Shown: positions 27,090-37,984, numbered from the stretch's first letter. The stretch: DNA of 59,731 nt from Rhizobium sp. SSA_523 (GCF_030435705.1 NZ_CP129379.1:1-59731); one strand, 5' to 3'. Notes: generated by a model not told the origin, from the sequence alone. Translations and numbers: made by a program.

Positions 27090-27320
27090 CGTAATTATCG
27101 AACTCAGCTTGCCGCCGGAGAGCTATAAAGGCTATCCTGTCATACATACGTGCCTATTTGATCACTACATGTCAGAAGACAATTGCGGATCAGCCGACGG
27201 ACTGCTCCAGAAGCGAGCTAAGGGTCGGAAGGGCAACTTCCTCATCGAGGTTCTTGGGAGGCAATAAGGGTTTGCTTCATCCTTAAGCCGACTCGCTCCT
27301 AATCTTACAAATAGAAATGA

Positions 27321-27350
27321 CAAGGCCCCCGGAACTCTCCGGAGGCCTTG
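27321..27350 (-). terminator. terminator after the S-layer-like gene
   Basis: An inverted repeat (CAAGGCCTCCGG...CCGGGGGCCTTG on the minus strand) lies 26 bases past the stop of the S-layer-like gene and is followed by a loose T-rich stretch. Confidence 0.65.
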
Positions 27351-27375
27351 CATGTTTGCAACTAAGCAGAGAATA

Positions 27376-29094
27376 TTAGAGCAGGAAGTCGGTCTTATCG
27401 ATGTTGACCGCGCTTACGCTGTCCAGCTTGAACGCCAAGTCGGTTGTCGCGTCGAAGTTGCCATTCTTGTCCAGATCCACATACATCATCTTCGTCGTGT
27501 CGTTGAACACGATGTAGTTGGTTGCTGCGGTACCGCCCGTAGACGAGGAGAACAGGCCAACCTGATCTGCGCCCGGGTTAAGGGTAGTAGCACCGATCGT
27601 CGTGGCTGAGAGGCCAAACGCCTTAAGGTCGATCTTGTCCTGGCCCGTAGCGGTGAAGGAGAAGATAGTGTCCATTGCCACCAGCGTAGACTTGTTGGCT
27701 GCAGTGTAGACTACAGTGTCAGAGCCACCAGCGAGAGTGATCGAGTCAGCGCCCTTACCACCGGAGATGGTTTCACCATTCGCCGTTGCGGTGTAGATGA
27801 GCTTACCCGTAAGAGCAGACGCATCGACGGTCTTAAGCGCACTGTTGCCCGTTGCGTTTACAAGCGTCAGATCCTTGTCACCGCCAATCGTCAGCTTAGT
27901 GAACTGAGCGTCAGACAGTGCAAACGAGCTAGCTGCGCCCGTGGTGTTGATCGTCAGGTTTTCAATGCCGGCGACGCCAACCTGCAAAATGGCATTAGCA
28001 GCATTGGCAGACGTGACATTGTTAACGCTGATGGTCGCGCTGTCGCTGCTGCCACCGGTGCTGGAGAAGCCAACGTTTACGAAAGCTGTGTCGCCGTTCG
28101 CGGCCGCGGCAGCTGCAACGCTACCAACATCCTTCAGACCAACAACAACTGCCTTGTCTACACCCGTGGTGGCCAGCGAAGCACCCTGCAGAGCGGTGCC
28201 ACTGGTGTCATCGGAAACCAACTTAACACCAGAGATGTTGAGCTGCTGCGCACCCTTTACGTTCGTGCCATCAAACGTAACGTTCTGGCCAGCGGCAGTG
28301 TTGTCGGCACCAGCCGAAAGATTGGCGGAAGGGCCAGTCAGATTGATGATTTCAACACTGTTAAGAACCGGCGCGATCGATCCGACTGCGACCGGGGCGT
28401 TGAGGGTATCCGTACCGGCGCCACCATCGATAGAATCGGTAGAAGCGAGCGCCGATGCCGTAGTAGCTACAATAGTGTCATTGCCAGCCGTCGACTTGGC
28501 AGCATCAGACGTAACGGTCGGAGAAATGAAGTCGTTTCCGGTACCAAGAACAAGCGTTACACCAGCGGAACCGGTACCGCCACCGTTAGAAGCCGAAACC
28601 ATCGCAGCAACTGCCGTGTCAACAGCAGCAGCCGTCGGAACAGTCGTGGAAACGCCGGAGATGAAGGCGCGGCCCTGGGCGGCAGCAGCCAGACCCGAGT
28701 AGGCAACAACTTCCGAACCGGTGTCGAGAGCCTTCGTGTAGAGGTCAGCAGCAGCAACCTTGTTGGTCACGATCGTCTTGTCGTTGCCCTGGGCGCCGTC
28801 AAGGATCGCAATTGCAATGTTGTTGATGTTGAGCGTGCCCTTGGCCAGCGCGTCAGCGAAGAAGTTCAGGCCGGCCAGGTCGGCGTCGCGGCCGAACAGC
28901 GACTGATAGATCGAGTTGATGATCTGGATGTTGTTCAGGCCGGTGAAACGAGCCTGATACTCAGCCGTGCCAGACAGGTTGTTGATGCCGGACAGGTTTG
29001 CTCCGTTGTTGGTGACGGAGTTGAAATAAGCAAGACCCGTCGGGTCGGCCGGACGGCCGAACAGCGCGACGTATACGCCCTGGATGGTAGCCAT
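27376..29094 (-). CDS. S-layer-like DUF4214 secreted protein
   Basis: A 572-aa acidic, Ala/Thr/Ser/Gly-rich protein with no cysteine and no Sec signal. Residues 1-150 are a DUF4214 module (MATIQGVYVALFGRPADPTGLAY). After about residue 180 it resembles RsaA-type S-layer proteins: long Thr/Ala/Asn-rich beta repeats, an RTX-like segment (GGAGTDTL, ISGGKGADSITLAGG), and a hydrophobic/acidic C-terminus ending DKTDFLL, typical of type I secretion signals. Good ribosome site (GAGAGGAA) and a terminator after the gene. In Caulobacter the RsaA N-terminus binds LPS and the C-terminus directs type I export, which suggests DUF4214 could anchor this protein to the plasmid-encoded glycan. That role is inferred. 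An XRE regulator lies divergently 318 bases away. Confidence 0.78.
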   Translation of the reverse strand: MATIQGVYVALFGRPADPTGLAYFNSVTNNGANLSGINNLSGTAEYQARFTGLNNIQIINSIYQSLFGRDADLAGLNFFADALAKGTLNINNIAIAILDGAQGNDKTIVTNKVAAADLYTKALDTGSEVVAYSGLAAAAQGRAFISGVSTTVPTAAAVDTAVAAMVSASNGGGTGSAGVTLVLGTGNDFISPTVTSDAAKSTAGNDTIVATTASALASTDSIDGGAGTDTLNAPVAVGSIAPVLNSVEIINLTGPSANLSAGADNTAAGQNVTFDGTNVKGAQQLNISGVKLVSDDTSGTALQGASLATTGVDKAVVVGLKDVGSVAAAAAANGDTAFVNVGFSSTGGSSDSATISVNNVTSANAANAILQVGVAGIENLTINTTGAASSFALSDAQFTKLTIGGDKDLTLVNATGNSALKTVDASALTGKLIYTATANGETISGGKGADSITLAGGSDTVVYTAANKSTLVAMDTIFSFTATGQDKIDLKAFGLSATTIGATTLNPGADQVGLFSSSTGGTAATNYIVFNDTTKMMYVDLDKNGNFDATTDLAFKLDSVSAVNIDKTDFLL

Positions 29095-29412
29095 GATGAA
29101 ATTCCTCTCGATTGGAACGACCGGTTGTATGGTCGCGGCGATAAGTACAGCGATGCACGCAACTACTCAATAAGTCACTATACGTTTTGTCTCAAATTTT
29201 CTCATTAAGTCAGCGTTGCAATGCGCAATTTATGACCCGTAAAGCAGCTCAAATGGCTGATTTCTCTTGCCAAAAAGCGATTACACGACATCCGGAAGAA
29301 AATTTTTCTCATTAGTGACACCTTTTGGACAGATTCCAGTTTGCAATGATCAATAATTCACTGTATACCTGTCGCCACAGGGCAGCGTAACGGACGGATT
29401 AAGGGCAGGCAC
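29095..29412. promoter_or_regulatory. regulatory region between the S-layer-like gene and an XRE regulator
   Basis: An A+T-rich 318-base divergent spacer. Two near-identical direct repeats, TTTTCTCATTAAGT (29197-29210) and TTTTCTCATTAGT (29304-29316), lie about 107 bases apart. They are candidate operators for the adjacent XRE regulator or for a host factor. Confidence 0.45.
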
Positions 29413-29814
29413 ATGTATTCCCCTATTCAGCAGGCACAGAACAAGGATGAGGCGGCGGCACTGCGTCGCGAAGCCGGTCTCTGGCTGAAGGAGAAGCGGG
29501 AAGCGCTGGGCATGAGCCAGCGGGAAATGGCCGTGAAGGTGGGTATTGAATACTATACCTTCATTTCGCAGATCGAAGCCGGCCGCGGCCGCGTGCCCGC
29601 CGATCGCTACGAGGCCTATGCCGCCGCTCTCAACGTGCCGCCGCGCGAATTCACGCTGACCATGCTGAGCTATAACGAGCCGGCCATCTATCGCCTGCTG
29701 CAGATGGAAGACAAGGCTGTCTCCGGCGCCTCTGTCGCTCCGGTGCAGGAAAAGAGCAGCCTGACGGCCCTGGAAAGGCGCCTGGCGGCGCTCGAAAGCC
29801 TGATGAAGGGCTGA
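29413..29814 (+). CDS. XRE-family transcriptional regulator
   Basis: A 133-aa protein with a helix-turn-helix of the XRE/Cro type at about residues 27-75 (MSQREMAVKVGIEYYTFISQIEAGRG). The C-terminal 50 residues are helical and may dimerise. It is divergent from the S-layer-like gene across a spacer with a repeated motif, so it probably controls that gene, itself, or both. A strong terminator follows. The regulated targets are not known. Confidence 0.82.
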   Translation: MYSPIQQAQNKDEAAALRREAGLWLKEKREALGMSQREMAVKVGIEYYTFISQIEAGRGRVPADRYEAYAAALNVPPREFTLTMLSYNEPAIYRLLQMEDKAVSGASVAPVQEKSSLTALERRLAALESLMKG

Positions 29815-29850
29815 CGCCCTCAATCTTGCGACGAAAGATCACGATGTCTC

Positions 29851-29875
29851 AAAGCCGGCCCCCGCGCCGGCTTTT
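29851..29875 (+). terminator. rho-independent terminator
   Basis: AAAGCCGGC and GCCGGCTTTTT form a strong G+C stem followed by a T run, about 35 bases after the XRE gene. It also lies between convergent genes and may act in both directions. Confidence 0.8.
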
Positions 29876-29900
29876 TCATGTGCGGATCACAGGCCAGGCA

Positions 29901-31157
29901 TCAGCGCGTGGAGGGTCCGGGCTTTGCCTCCGCGTCGCGCGTGACGCGGATCGTCGACGGCAGATAGGCCTTGCCGTCGAAGACCTGGCGGCTGGCATTG
30001 GTCACCTCGAAAATGATGGCGAGATCGCGCCAGTCGTAATTTTCGTCCAGATGATTTTCGCCGCCGACCAAGGCAAGCGCGATCGAATAGGTGCCGGGCC
30101 CGAGATTGGCATCGAAGCCGACGCAAAACTCCAGCGCCTCGCCGGCGCGGATCGCGTGGAGCGTCTGGGCGCTGTAATGGGTATTGGTGCCGTAGAGCGT
30201 CTGGCCGAAACGGTCCTTCAGCGCATAGCCGAAGACCAGAGCCGGCACATCCTTCTGCGCCTCCACCTTGACCCTGATCACCAGCGCCTCGCCGACATCG
30301 ACCGTATCGACCAGCTGGCCCGCCGCATCCTCGAGCCGGGATTCGACGATCTCGACATGATGTGAGCCGGAGCGCGTGCGGATGCGGCCATCTTCGCCCT
30401 GTTCGGTCTTTATCGGTTCGGCCTCCTTCTGGCCGAGCAGCGCATTATAATAGTCGAGCACGCCCTCCGGCTCGCCATCCAGCGCAATCCGTCCCTCATG
30501 GAGCAGGATGGCCCGGTCGCACAGGCTCAGAAGCGCCATCCGGTCATGCGAGACGAGGATGAGCGTCGTGCCGAGCCGGCGGAATTCCTTGATGCGGTCG
30601 AAACTCTTGTGCTGGAAATAGGCGTCGCCCACCGACAGCGCCTCGTCGACGATCAGGATATCCGGGCGGAAGGCGGTGGCGACCGAAAAGGCCAGCCGCA
30701 TATGCATGCCGCTGGAATAGACCCGCAGCGGCTGGTCGAAATAGCTGCCGAGTTCGGAAAAGCCGGCAATATCGGGAAGTGCCGCGGCAATATCGCTGTG
30801 CTGGTAGCCCATCAGTCCCAGCGCATGAAAGACATTCTGCCGGCCGGTATAATCCGGGTTGAAGCCCATGCCGAGTTCGAGAATGGCCGATATCTTTCCC
30901 GACAGGCCGATTTCCCCTTCGCTGGCCCGCATGGTGCCGGTGATCAGCTTCAGCAGCGTGCTCTTGCCCGCGCCATTGCGCCCGACAATGGCGAGCGCCT
31001 GGCCGGCCTCCACCGTGAAACTGATGTCGCGCAGCACCCAGCGCTCTTCCGGCGCCCCGACCGGGATCGAAAACCAGCCGAGAATCCGGTGCAATTCATG
31101 GGTGTGGCGCCGAAACACCTTGCCGACCCTGTCGACCGACATGACCACGCCTGTCAT
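29901..31157 (-). CDS. wzt: ABC polysaccharide exporter ATPase with carbohydrate-binding tail (Wzt)
   Basis: A 418-aa nucleotide-binding subunit of an O-antigen type ABC transporter. Walker A GRNGAGKST is at residues 59-67, the signature region is YSSGMHMRLAFSVAT, and Walker B is ILIVDEAL. The C-terminal ~150 residues match a Wzt_C-type beta-sandwich that binds the finished chain end, so export should be selective for a given terminal structure. Its start overlaps the permease stop by four bases. It powers movement of lipid-linked polysaccharide across the inner membrane, in parallel with the Wzx/Wzy route at 3.6-6.6 kb. Confidence 0.92.
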   Translation of the reverse strand: MTGVVMSVDRVGKVFRRHTHELHRILGWFSIPVGAPEERWVLRDISFTVEAGQALAIVGRNGAGKSTLLKLITGTMRASEGEIGLSGKISAILELGMGFNPDYTGRQNVFHALGLMGYQHSDIAAALPDIAGFSELGSYFDQPLRVYSSGMHMRLAFSVATAFRPDILIVDEALSVGDAYFQHKSFDRIKEFRRLGTTLILVSHDRMALLSLCDRAILLHEGRIALDGEPEGVLDYYNALLGQKEAEPIKTEQGEDGRIRTRSGSHHVEIVESRLEDAAGQLVDTVDVGEALVIRVKVEAQKDVPALVFGYALKDRFGQTLYGTNTHYSAQTLHAIRAGEALEFCVGFDANLGPGTYSIALALVGGENHLDENYDWRDLAIIFEVTNASRQVFDGKAYLPSTIRVTRDAEAKPGPSTR

Positions 31158-31939
31158 AGCACATCCACCATTTCAGCGCTCGCCTTGCGAAACAGCGTCA
31201 TGCCGAGCGCCAGGAAAACGATCGCGAGAAGCCCCAGAAGAGACAGGACCACCAGGTCCGGCCGCGCGTCATAGACCATCACGCGATGATAATTGTCGAT
31301 CAGCCAGAACAGCGGATTGAGCTTGATGACGGTCTGAAAGGCGGGCGGCAGGATATCCTTCACATAGACGATCGGCGTCATCCAGAACAGGAACTGGATG
31401 ATGATCGGCACGATCTGGCCGATATCGCGCAGGAACACGTTCAGCACGCCGAGCGTCACGCCGAGGCCGGCGGCCAGCGCCGCATTGACGAGGATCAGCA
31501 GCGGCAGCCAGATCAGCGCCGAGCCCATCGAGAAACCGGCCAGCGTGAAGACCGCCAGAAGCACGATGAAGAAGATCAGATTGTTGATGATCGAGCTGAT
31601 CACCACCACCAGCGGCAGGGCAATGCGCGGAAAGGCGATCTTCTTCAGCACATTGCCGCTCTCGATGAAGACATTCATGCTGCGGCTGACGATCTCGACG
31701 AAGAGCAGCCAGCCCTGGAAGCCGGCCATCAGGTAGATGGCATAGGCAAAGGGGCTCTCTATGCCCGGCAGGCGCTGCGCCATGACCGAGGACAGAACGA
31801 AGGCATAGGTGACGATCTGCGCCAGCGGCGCCAGGATGAGCCAGAGCAGGCCAAGCCGGCTGCGCGCCACCCGGTTGCGGAAATCGGCCTGCACGGAGGT
31901 GACGATGAAATATCGATAGTTCCAGATCGCATTCAACAT
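31154..31939 (-). CDS. wzm: ABC polysaccharide exporter permease (Wzm)
   Basis: A 261-aa ABC-2 type permease with six hydrophobic segments and the family N-terminus (YRYFIVTSVQADFRNRVARSRLGLLW). It pairs with the adjacent Wzt ATPase, overlapping it by four bases, to export a complete glycan chain attached to undecaprenyl phosphate. The spacer ahead of it holds two copies of a palindromic repeat. Confidence 0.92.
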   Translation of the reverse strand: MLNAIWNYRYFIVTSVQADFRNRVARSRLGLLWLILAPLAQIVTYAFVLSSVMAQRLPGIESPFAYAIYLMAGFQGWLLFVEIVSRSMNVFIESGNVLKKIAFPRIALPLVVVISSIINNLIFFIVLLAVFTLAGFSMGSALIWLPLLILVNAALAAGLGVTLGVLNVFLRDIGQIVPIIIQFLFWMTPIVYVKDILPPAFQTVIKLNPLFWLIDNYHRVMVYDARPDLVVLSLLGLLAIVFLALGMTLFRKASAEMVDVL

Positions 31940-32252
31940 GGATTGGGAATTGTCCTCGCCCGCATGTCTTGGTGGCGGCAGGCCTTCGCTCTATCGCATG
32001 CTGCCATCTTCCGATCGCGATCATGCTTCAGGTTCTTGTTTTCACGCATGTCCCTGGCGCAAGAGCGCCGCATATGTCTGCGCGCCATGAGGTTCTTTCC
32101 CGGCGCATGCCGTGATCGCAAAACCGTTAAACACTTTTGCGCGACATGCGGTTGTTCCTGGAGCATGTCGTCATCGCAAAACCGTTAAACACTTTTGCGC
32201 GACATGCTCTAATCGATTTTTGCGCCGAAGGATACCGGCAGGATCATATCGG
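31940..32252. repeat. intergenic palindromic repeats, two tandem copies
   Basis: Two copies of a palindromic unit of about 45 bases lie at 32104-32149 and 32163-32207. The core is CGCAAAA...TTTTGCG, with GCATG/CATGC-type outer arms. Similar palindromes are, to my recollection, common intergenic repeats in Rhizobiaceae. A degraded third copy may lie at about 32045-32095. The rest of this 313-base gap holds no gene I can support. Confidence 0.65.
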
Positions 32253-33428
32253 TTACAGGCGCCCGTCAAGCGCCAGGCGATAGGCCGCGGCGGTTTCCTC
32301 GGCGCAGCGCTGCCAGCTGAACTGCGCGGCCCGCGCCAGTCCGTCCCGTTGCGCGCCCTGACGCCAGGCCTCGTCGAAAAGCCCCTGTTCGATTCCGCGC
32401 GTCATCGCGTCAATATCGTCGGGCGCCGCATAGAGCACCGCCTCGCCGCCCACTTCCGGCAGACAGGAGGCAGGCGAGGTCATGACCGGAACCCCCGATG
32501 CCATGGCCTCCAGCACCGGCAGGCCGAACCCTTCATACCATGAGGGAAAGACAAACAGGGCTGCCCCCGCGAGCAGTTCCGGCAGATGATCATTGGAGAC
32601 GAAGCCGAGATAGCGGATCCAGCCCTCCCGCTGGCCGCGCGCGATGCGCTCCAGAATATCCTCGTTGTTCCAGCCCTTATAGCCGGACAAAACGAGCGGA
32701 CGGCGCAGCCGAACGGCAAGCGGCAGGGCCGCATAGGCCTCGATCAGATTGGCGAGGTTCTTGCGCGGCTCGATCGTCCCTGCATAAAAGGCATAGCCGC
32801 CATGGACGAGATCGTAGAGGGACAGCGTCGCGGCGGTCTCCTGCGCCGTGCGGGGGCGAAATTCCGCGCCGCAGGCCAGTTTCGCAACGCTGATCCGGTC
32901 TGGCGCATAGCCGAAATGCGACACGATCTCGGCCTTGATGTAATCGGAATCCGTCACGATCCGGCTGACCCGCTTCATCGATTCCTCCACCTCGCGGCTG
33001 AGATAGAAGACGCGCTCGCGCGGATGGAAATGCGGCATGGTGAAGACCGACAGGTCGTGGATGGTCATCACCGAGACGCCGGGAAAGCGCGGCACATAGA
33101 AATTCGTGCCGTGATAGATATGGTTTTCAAGCCCGGCAAAGGGCGAGGTCTCGCTGCGCGATTTCAAGAAACGGTAGAGATCCACCACCATCTGATTGCG
33201 CGCCAGCACCCGCTTCAGCCGCTGCACCGGTCCGGTGGCGGCCCGTTCGGCAGCCTGCGAGCTGAGCGATTGCGCATCGGGCAGATGATCGAGGAAGCGC
33301 TCGCCATTATACAGGCGAACGGCCTCCACCAGAGGCAGATGCGGCAGATGGCGGGCAAGTTCATAGGTATATCGGCCAATACCCGTCAGCGGATATTTGA
33401 CCGATTGCACCGACAGGACGACATCCAT
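32253..33428 (-). CDS. glycosyltransferase family 4 (WbdB/WbpY-like)
   Basis: A 391-aa GT4 enzyme starting MDVVLSVQSVKYPLTGIGRYTYELA, the pattern of mannosyl- and rhamnosyltransferases of ABC-dependent O-antigen loci. The donor domain carries FYAGTIEPRKNLANLIEAY and the motif EGFGLPVLEAMASGVP. It lies upstream of Wzm/Wzt on the same strand, across 313 bases of repeats, and next to the type I secretion genes. With GDP-D-rhamnose genes on the plasmid, a D-rhamnan or mannan chain is a plausible product, but the donor is not visible in sequence. Confidence 0.85.
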   Translation of the reverse strand: MDVVLSVQSVKYPLTGIGRYTYELARHLPHLPLVEAVRLYNGERFLDHLPDAQSLSSQAAERAATGPVQRLKRVLARNQMVVDLYRFLKSRSETSPFAGLENHIYHGTNFYVPRFPGVSVMTIHDLSVFTMPHFHPRERVFYLSREVEESMKRVSRIVTDSDYIKAEIVSHFGYAPDRISVAKLACGAEFRPRTAQETAATLSLYDLVHGGYAFYAGTIEPRKNLANLIEAYAALPLAVRLRRPLVLSGYKGWNNEDILERIARGQREGWIRYLGFVSNDHLPELLAGAALFVFPSWYEGFGLPVLEAMASGVPVMTSPASCLPEVGGEAVLYAAPDDIDAMTRGIEQGLFDEAWRQGAQRDGLARAAQFSWQRCAEETAAAYRLALDGRL

Positions 33429-33471
33429 GCGGATCGCTAGCTCCGCCGGCCGTCTGAGGCGAGCGGCGTCA

Positions 33472-34791
33472 TCATTTTTCCTTCATGCTCTTATGGAAGG
33501 AATCGATGAGCGGCTTCGTCAGATATTGCGCAAAGGTGCGCTCGCCGGTGGAAATGATCACGTCGACCGGCATGCCCGCGACGATGCGACCCTTGATTTC
33601 CGGCGGAACATTCTGGTCATCGACCCGCACCAGGGCCTGGTAATAGGCTTCGCGATTGCCTTCCGGCTGAATGACATCCCTGCCGAGCACCGACACTTCG
33701 CCGTAGATGGCCGGCGTCGTCTTGGACGAGAAGGCCGAGAAGCGAACTTCCACCTTGGCATCCGAGGTGACACTGTCGATATCGATCGGCCGAACCTGCG
33801 CATTGACGAGAAGGTCGTCATCCAGCGGCACGATATCCAGCAGCTGCTCGGCCGGACGAATGACGCCATTGGTCGTATGGACCCGGATATTCTGGACCAT
33901 GCCGCGAACCGGTGCGCGCACGGTGGTGCGCTCCAGCACGTCCTTGGCCACGCGGGCCCTTTCGCGGACCTCCTCGATCTGGTCGCGGACTTCCTTGTGC
34001 TCGCTCACGGCCTTGTCGGCAAATTCCTGCTTGGTCTGGACGATCTGCAGCTCGGTTTCGCTGATCGTCTCGCGGATCCGCGCCAGATCGACATCCGCCT
34101 CGCCCCTGACCCTTTGCATTTCCAGCTGCTGACGCGTCATCTGCGAGAGCTGGTTGATCGCCACGGCCCCATTCTTCAGGCCATTGTTCATGCGGTCCAT
34201 TTCCTCGTTCATCGAGGCGACCTGCTTGTCGATGGCCTTCAGCTGGTTCGACAAACCGTCCGTGGCCTTGGACAGCTGCTCGATGCGCGACTTCAGAATG
34301 GCCACCTGGCCGTCCCGCGTCTTCATGCGCGTTTCGAGAATGTTCTGCTGCAGCGACATGGCCGCCTTGGCTTCCGGCTGCTGGCTATTCAGCAGGCTCT
34401 CGGGGAATTCGATCCGGTCGCCACCCTTGGCTTCCGCCACAAGACGGGCCTCGGCAGCCTGCAGATAGAGAAGCTTGGTGCTCCAGACGGTATAATTGCC
34501 CATGGCCTGGGTCGGGTCGAGCTTGATCAGAATATCGCCCTGATTGACGACATCGCCTTCCTTGATGACGATATCGGAGACGATCCCGCCTTCCAGATGC
34601 TGGATCGTCTTGCGATTGCCCTCGACGGATACGACACCATGGGCAACGACACCGCTGGCCAAAGGTGCGGTTGCCGCCCAGGTCCCGAAAACGCCGAAGC
34701 CCAGGAACACGGATGCATAGCCGGCCGCGATATAGGGCCGTGGAGAAAAGGAACGCTTGGTGACAGGCTTTGATGTCGTCATCTCGGACAT
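33472..34791 (-). CDS. type I secretion periplasmic adaptor (HlyD/PrsE family)
   Basis: A 439-aa membrane fusion protein: one N-terminal TM segment (about residues 17-40), a lipoyl-like half, a long coiled coil (about 130-290), and a C-terminal beta-barrel region ending in the HlyD-type GMPVDVIISTGERTFAQYLTKPL. It should link the inner-membrane ABC transporter to a TolC-like channel; no TolC gene is in the window. It lies 116 bases after the transporter gene on the same strand and is probably co-transcribed with it. The DUF4214/RTX proteins nearby are the obvious cargo. Confidence 0.92.
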   Translation of the reverse strand: MSEMTTSKPVTKRSFSPRPYIAAGYASVFLGFGVFGTWAATAPLASGVVAHGVVSVEGNRKTIQHLEGGIVSDIVIKEGDVVNQGDILIKLDPTQAMGNYTVWSTKLLYLQAAEARLVAEAKGGDRIEFPESLLNSQQPEAKAAMSLQQNILETRMKTRDGQVAILKSRIEQLSKATDGLSNQLKAIDKQVASMNEEMDRMNNGLKNGAVAINQLSQMTRQQLEMQRVRGEADVDLARIRETISETELQIVQTKQEFADKAVSEHKEVRDQIEEVRERARVAKDVLERTTVRAPVRGMVQNIRVHTTNGVIRPAEQLLDIVPLDDDLLVNAQVRPIDIDSVTSDAKVEVRFSAFSSKTTPAIYGEVSVLGRDVIQPEGNREAYYQALVRVDDQNVPPEIKGRIVAGMPVDVIISTGERTFAQYLTKPLIDSFHKSMKEK

Positions 34792-34907
34792 TGACTTCCT
34801 TCTGGCGCCGTCATGCGCCGGTGTTCTTCACTTCTCAAGGGTCTCGGCTCTCAATCCTGGCGCCCAATGCAGGCCCTCGGCACCATGAACCCAATCCAAG
34901 GCGAAAC

Positions 34908-36668
34908 TTAGGATGCGACGCTGCGCTCCGAAGAAGCCTCGGCCGGCGCCAGCTGCTGCTGCTGCGGCGGCGCACTGACCGGCGCCACGGCAGGCTTGGG
35001 CTGCAGAAGGTCGCGCGTTGCGCCAAAGCCCTGCATGCGTCCCTGCGCCAGGACGAGCGTCTTGTCCGACATGGCGACCAGGCTCATCTTGTGGCTGACG
35101 AACAGGATGCTCTTGCCCATCGCCTTCAGGTGGATGATGACCTGGTTGAGGGCCTCTTCGCCCTCGCTGTCCAGATTGGCATTGGGTTCGTCCAGCACGA
35201 TGACGGAGGGTTCGCCGAACAGGGCACGCGCCAATCCGACGCGCTGGCGCTGGCCGCCCGACAGCTGCCGGCCGCCGACGCCGATCTGGGTATCATAGCC
35301 ATCCGGCAGGTTCTGAATGAGCTGGTGGACATTGGCGAGCTTGGCCGCCTCGATGATCTGCTCGGAGGTCGCATCCTCGCGGAAGCGGGAAATATTCTCG
35401 GCGATCGTACCGGCGAAAAGTTCGACATTCTGCGGAAGATAGCCGAGGTGACGGCCGAGCGAATCGGCATCCCAATGCTGGAGTTCGGAGCCGTCGATCC
35501 GGATCGTGCCGGCCGCCGGCGGCCACACGCCGACAAGCGCCCGCACCAGGCTCGATTTGCCCGCGCCGCTCGGGCCGACAATGGCCACGGCCTCGCCGGG
35601 ATTGACGCCGAATGTCACGCTATGCACCAGCGGCGCCTTGGCACCGGGCGCGGCAACGGCCAGCTGCTCGACCAGGAGCGTGCCGGAGGGCGCCGGCAAA
35701 GGCAGCTTGTCCTCGTCTTCCGGCATTTCCACGAAGATCTTGTTCAGGCGGTCATAGGCCTGGCGCGCACCGAGAAACTGCTTCCACTGGCCGACCACCT
35801 GGTCCACCGGCTGCAGCGCGCGTCCCATCATGATGGAAGCGGCAATGATCGAGCCGGGCGAGATCGCCCCTTCAAGCGCCAGATAGGCGCCGGCGCCGAG
35901 GATCACCGTCTGAAGGCCCATGCGCACGAATTTCGACATGGACAGAAGCGCACCGGAGCGGTCGCTGGCAATGGCCTGGCTTTCCAGCATGCCACGATGC
36001 ATCACGCTCCAGCGCGACCGCAGGCTGTCTTCCATGCCGAGCGCACGGATGACTTCGACATTCTGCAGCGTGGAATTGGAGAAATGCATGGCGCCCTGCC
36101 CGGCCATGGTCGCCTGGGACAGGTGCTTCTTCGTCATGAACTCGTTGGCGATGGCAATGGCGAAGATGATGGCCGCGCCGATCAGCGCGATCCAGCCGAT
36201 CAGCGGATGGAACAGAAAACAGACGGCCAGGAAGATCGGCATCCACGGAAGGTCGCACAGGGCGATCAGGCCGGAGCCGGTCAGGAATTCCCGCAGCCGG
36301 TCGATATCCATCAGCGCGAATTCCGAGCGCGACTGCGGATGCTTCAGGGTCGAGCTGATGACGCGGCTGAAGACGCTCTTGGCGATCATCTCGTCGAAGC
36401 GGAGCCCCGCCCGGACCAGGACCCGCGAGCGGATCCACTCCAGTATTCCGTAGAGCGCCAGCATGGCCAAAGCAATGACGGTCAGCATGATGAGCGTCAT
36501 CTCGCTGCGGCTGTGCAGCACGCGATCGTAAACCTGCAGCATGTAGAGCGGACTGACAAACATCAGCACGTTGATCGCGACGCTGAAGGTCATGGTCGCG
36601 ACGATAATGGTGCGATAGGTTGTCAGGGCCTGCTGAAACGGGTTTATTTTCATAAAGCTATCTTCCAA
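34908..36668 (-). CDS. type I secretion ABC transporter (PrsD-like permease-ATPase)
   Basis: A 586-aa fused permease and ATPase. Six hydrophobic segments fill about residues 20-310. The ATPase follows with Walker A GPSGAGKSS, signature LSGGQRQR and Walker B VIVLDEPNANLD, all intact. It lacks an N-terminal C39-like extension, as in PrsD-type exporters of RTX proteins and glycanases. The last ~35 residues are a Pro/Gln/Ala-rich tail. It is the first gene of the operon; a 10-base inverted repeat lies just upstream. Confidence 0.92.
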   Translation of the reverse strand: MEDSFMKINPFQQALTTYRTIIVATMTFSVAINVLMFVSPLYMLQVYDRVLHSRSEMTLIMLTVIALAMLALYGILEWIRSRVLVRAGLRFDEMIAKSVFSRVISSTLKHPQSRSEFALMDIDRLREFLTGSGLIALCDLPWMPIFLAVCFLFHPLIGWIALIGAAIIFAIAIANEFMTKKHLSQATMAGQGAMHFSNSTLQNVEVIRALGMEDSLRSRWSVMHRGMLESQAIASDRSGALLSMSKFVRMGLQTVILGAGAYLALEGAISPGSIIAASIMMGRALQPVDQVVGQWKQFLGARQAYDRLNKIFVEMPEDEDKLPLPAPSGTLLVEQLAVAAPGAKAPLVHSVTFGVNPGEAVAIVGPSGAGKSSLVRALVGVWPPAAGTIRIDGSELQHWDADSLGRHLGYLPQNVELFAGTIAENISRFREDATSEQIIEAAKLANVHQLIQNLPDGYDTQIGVGGRQLSGGQRQRVGLARALFGEPSVIVLDEPNANLDSEGEEALNQVIIHLKAMGKSILFVSHKMSLVAMSDKTLVLAQGRMQGFGATRDLLQPKPAVAPVSAPPQQQQLAPAEASSERSVAS

Positions 36669-37984
<1,316 letters not shown>

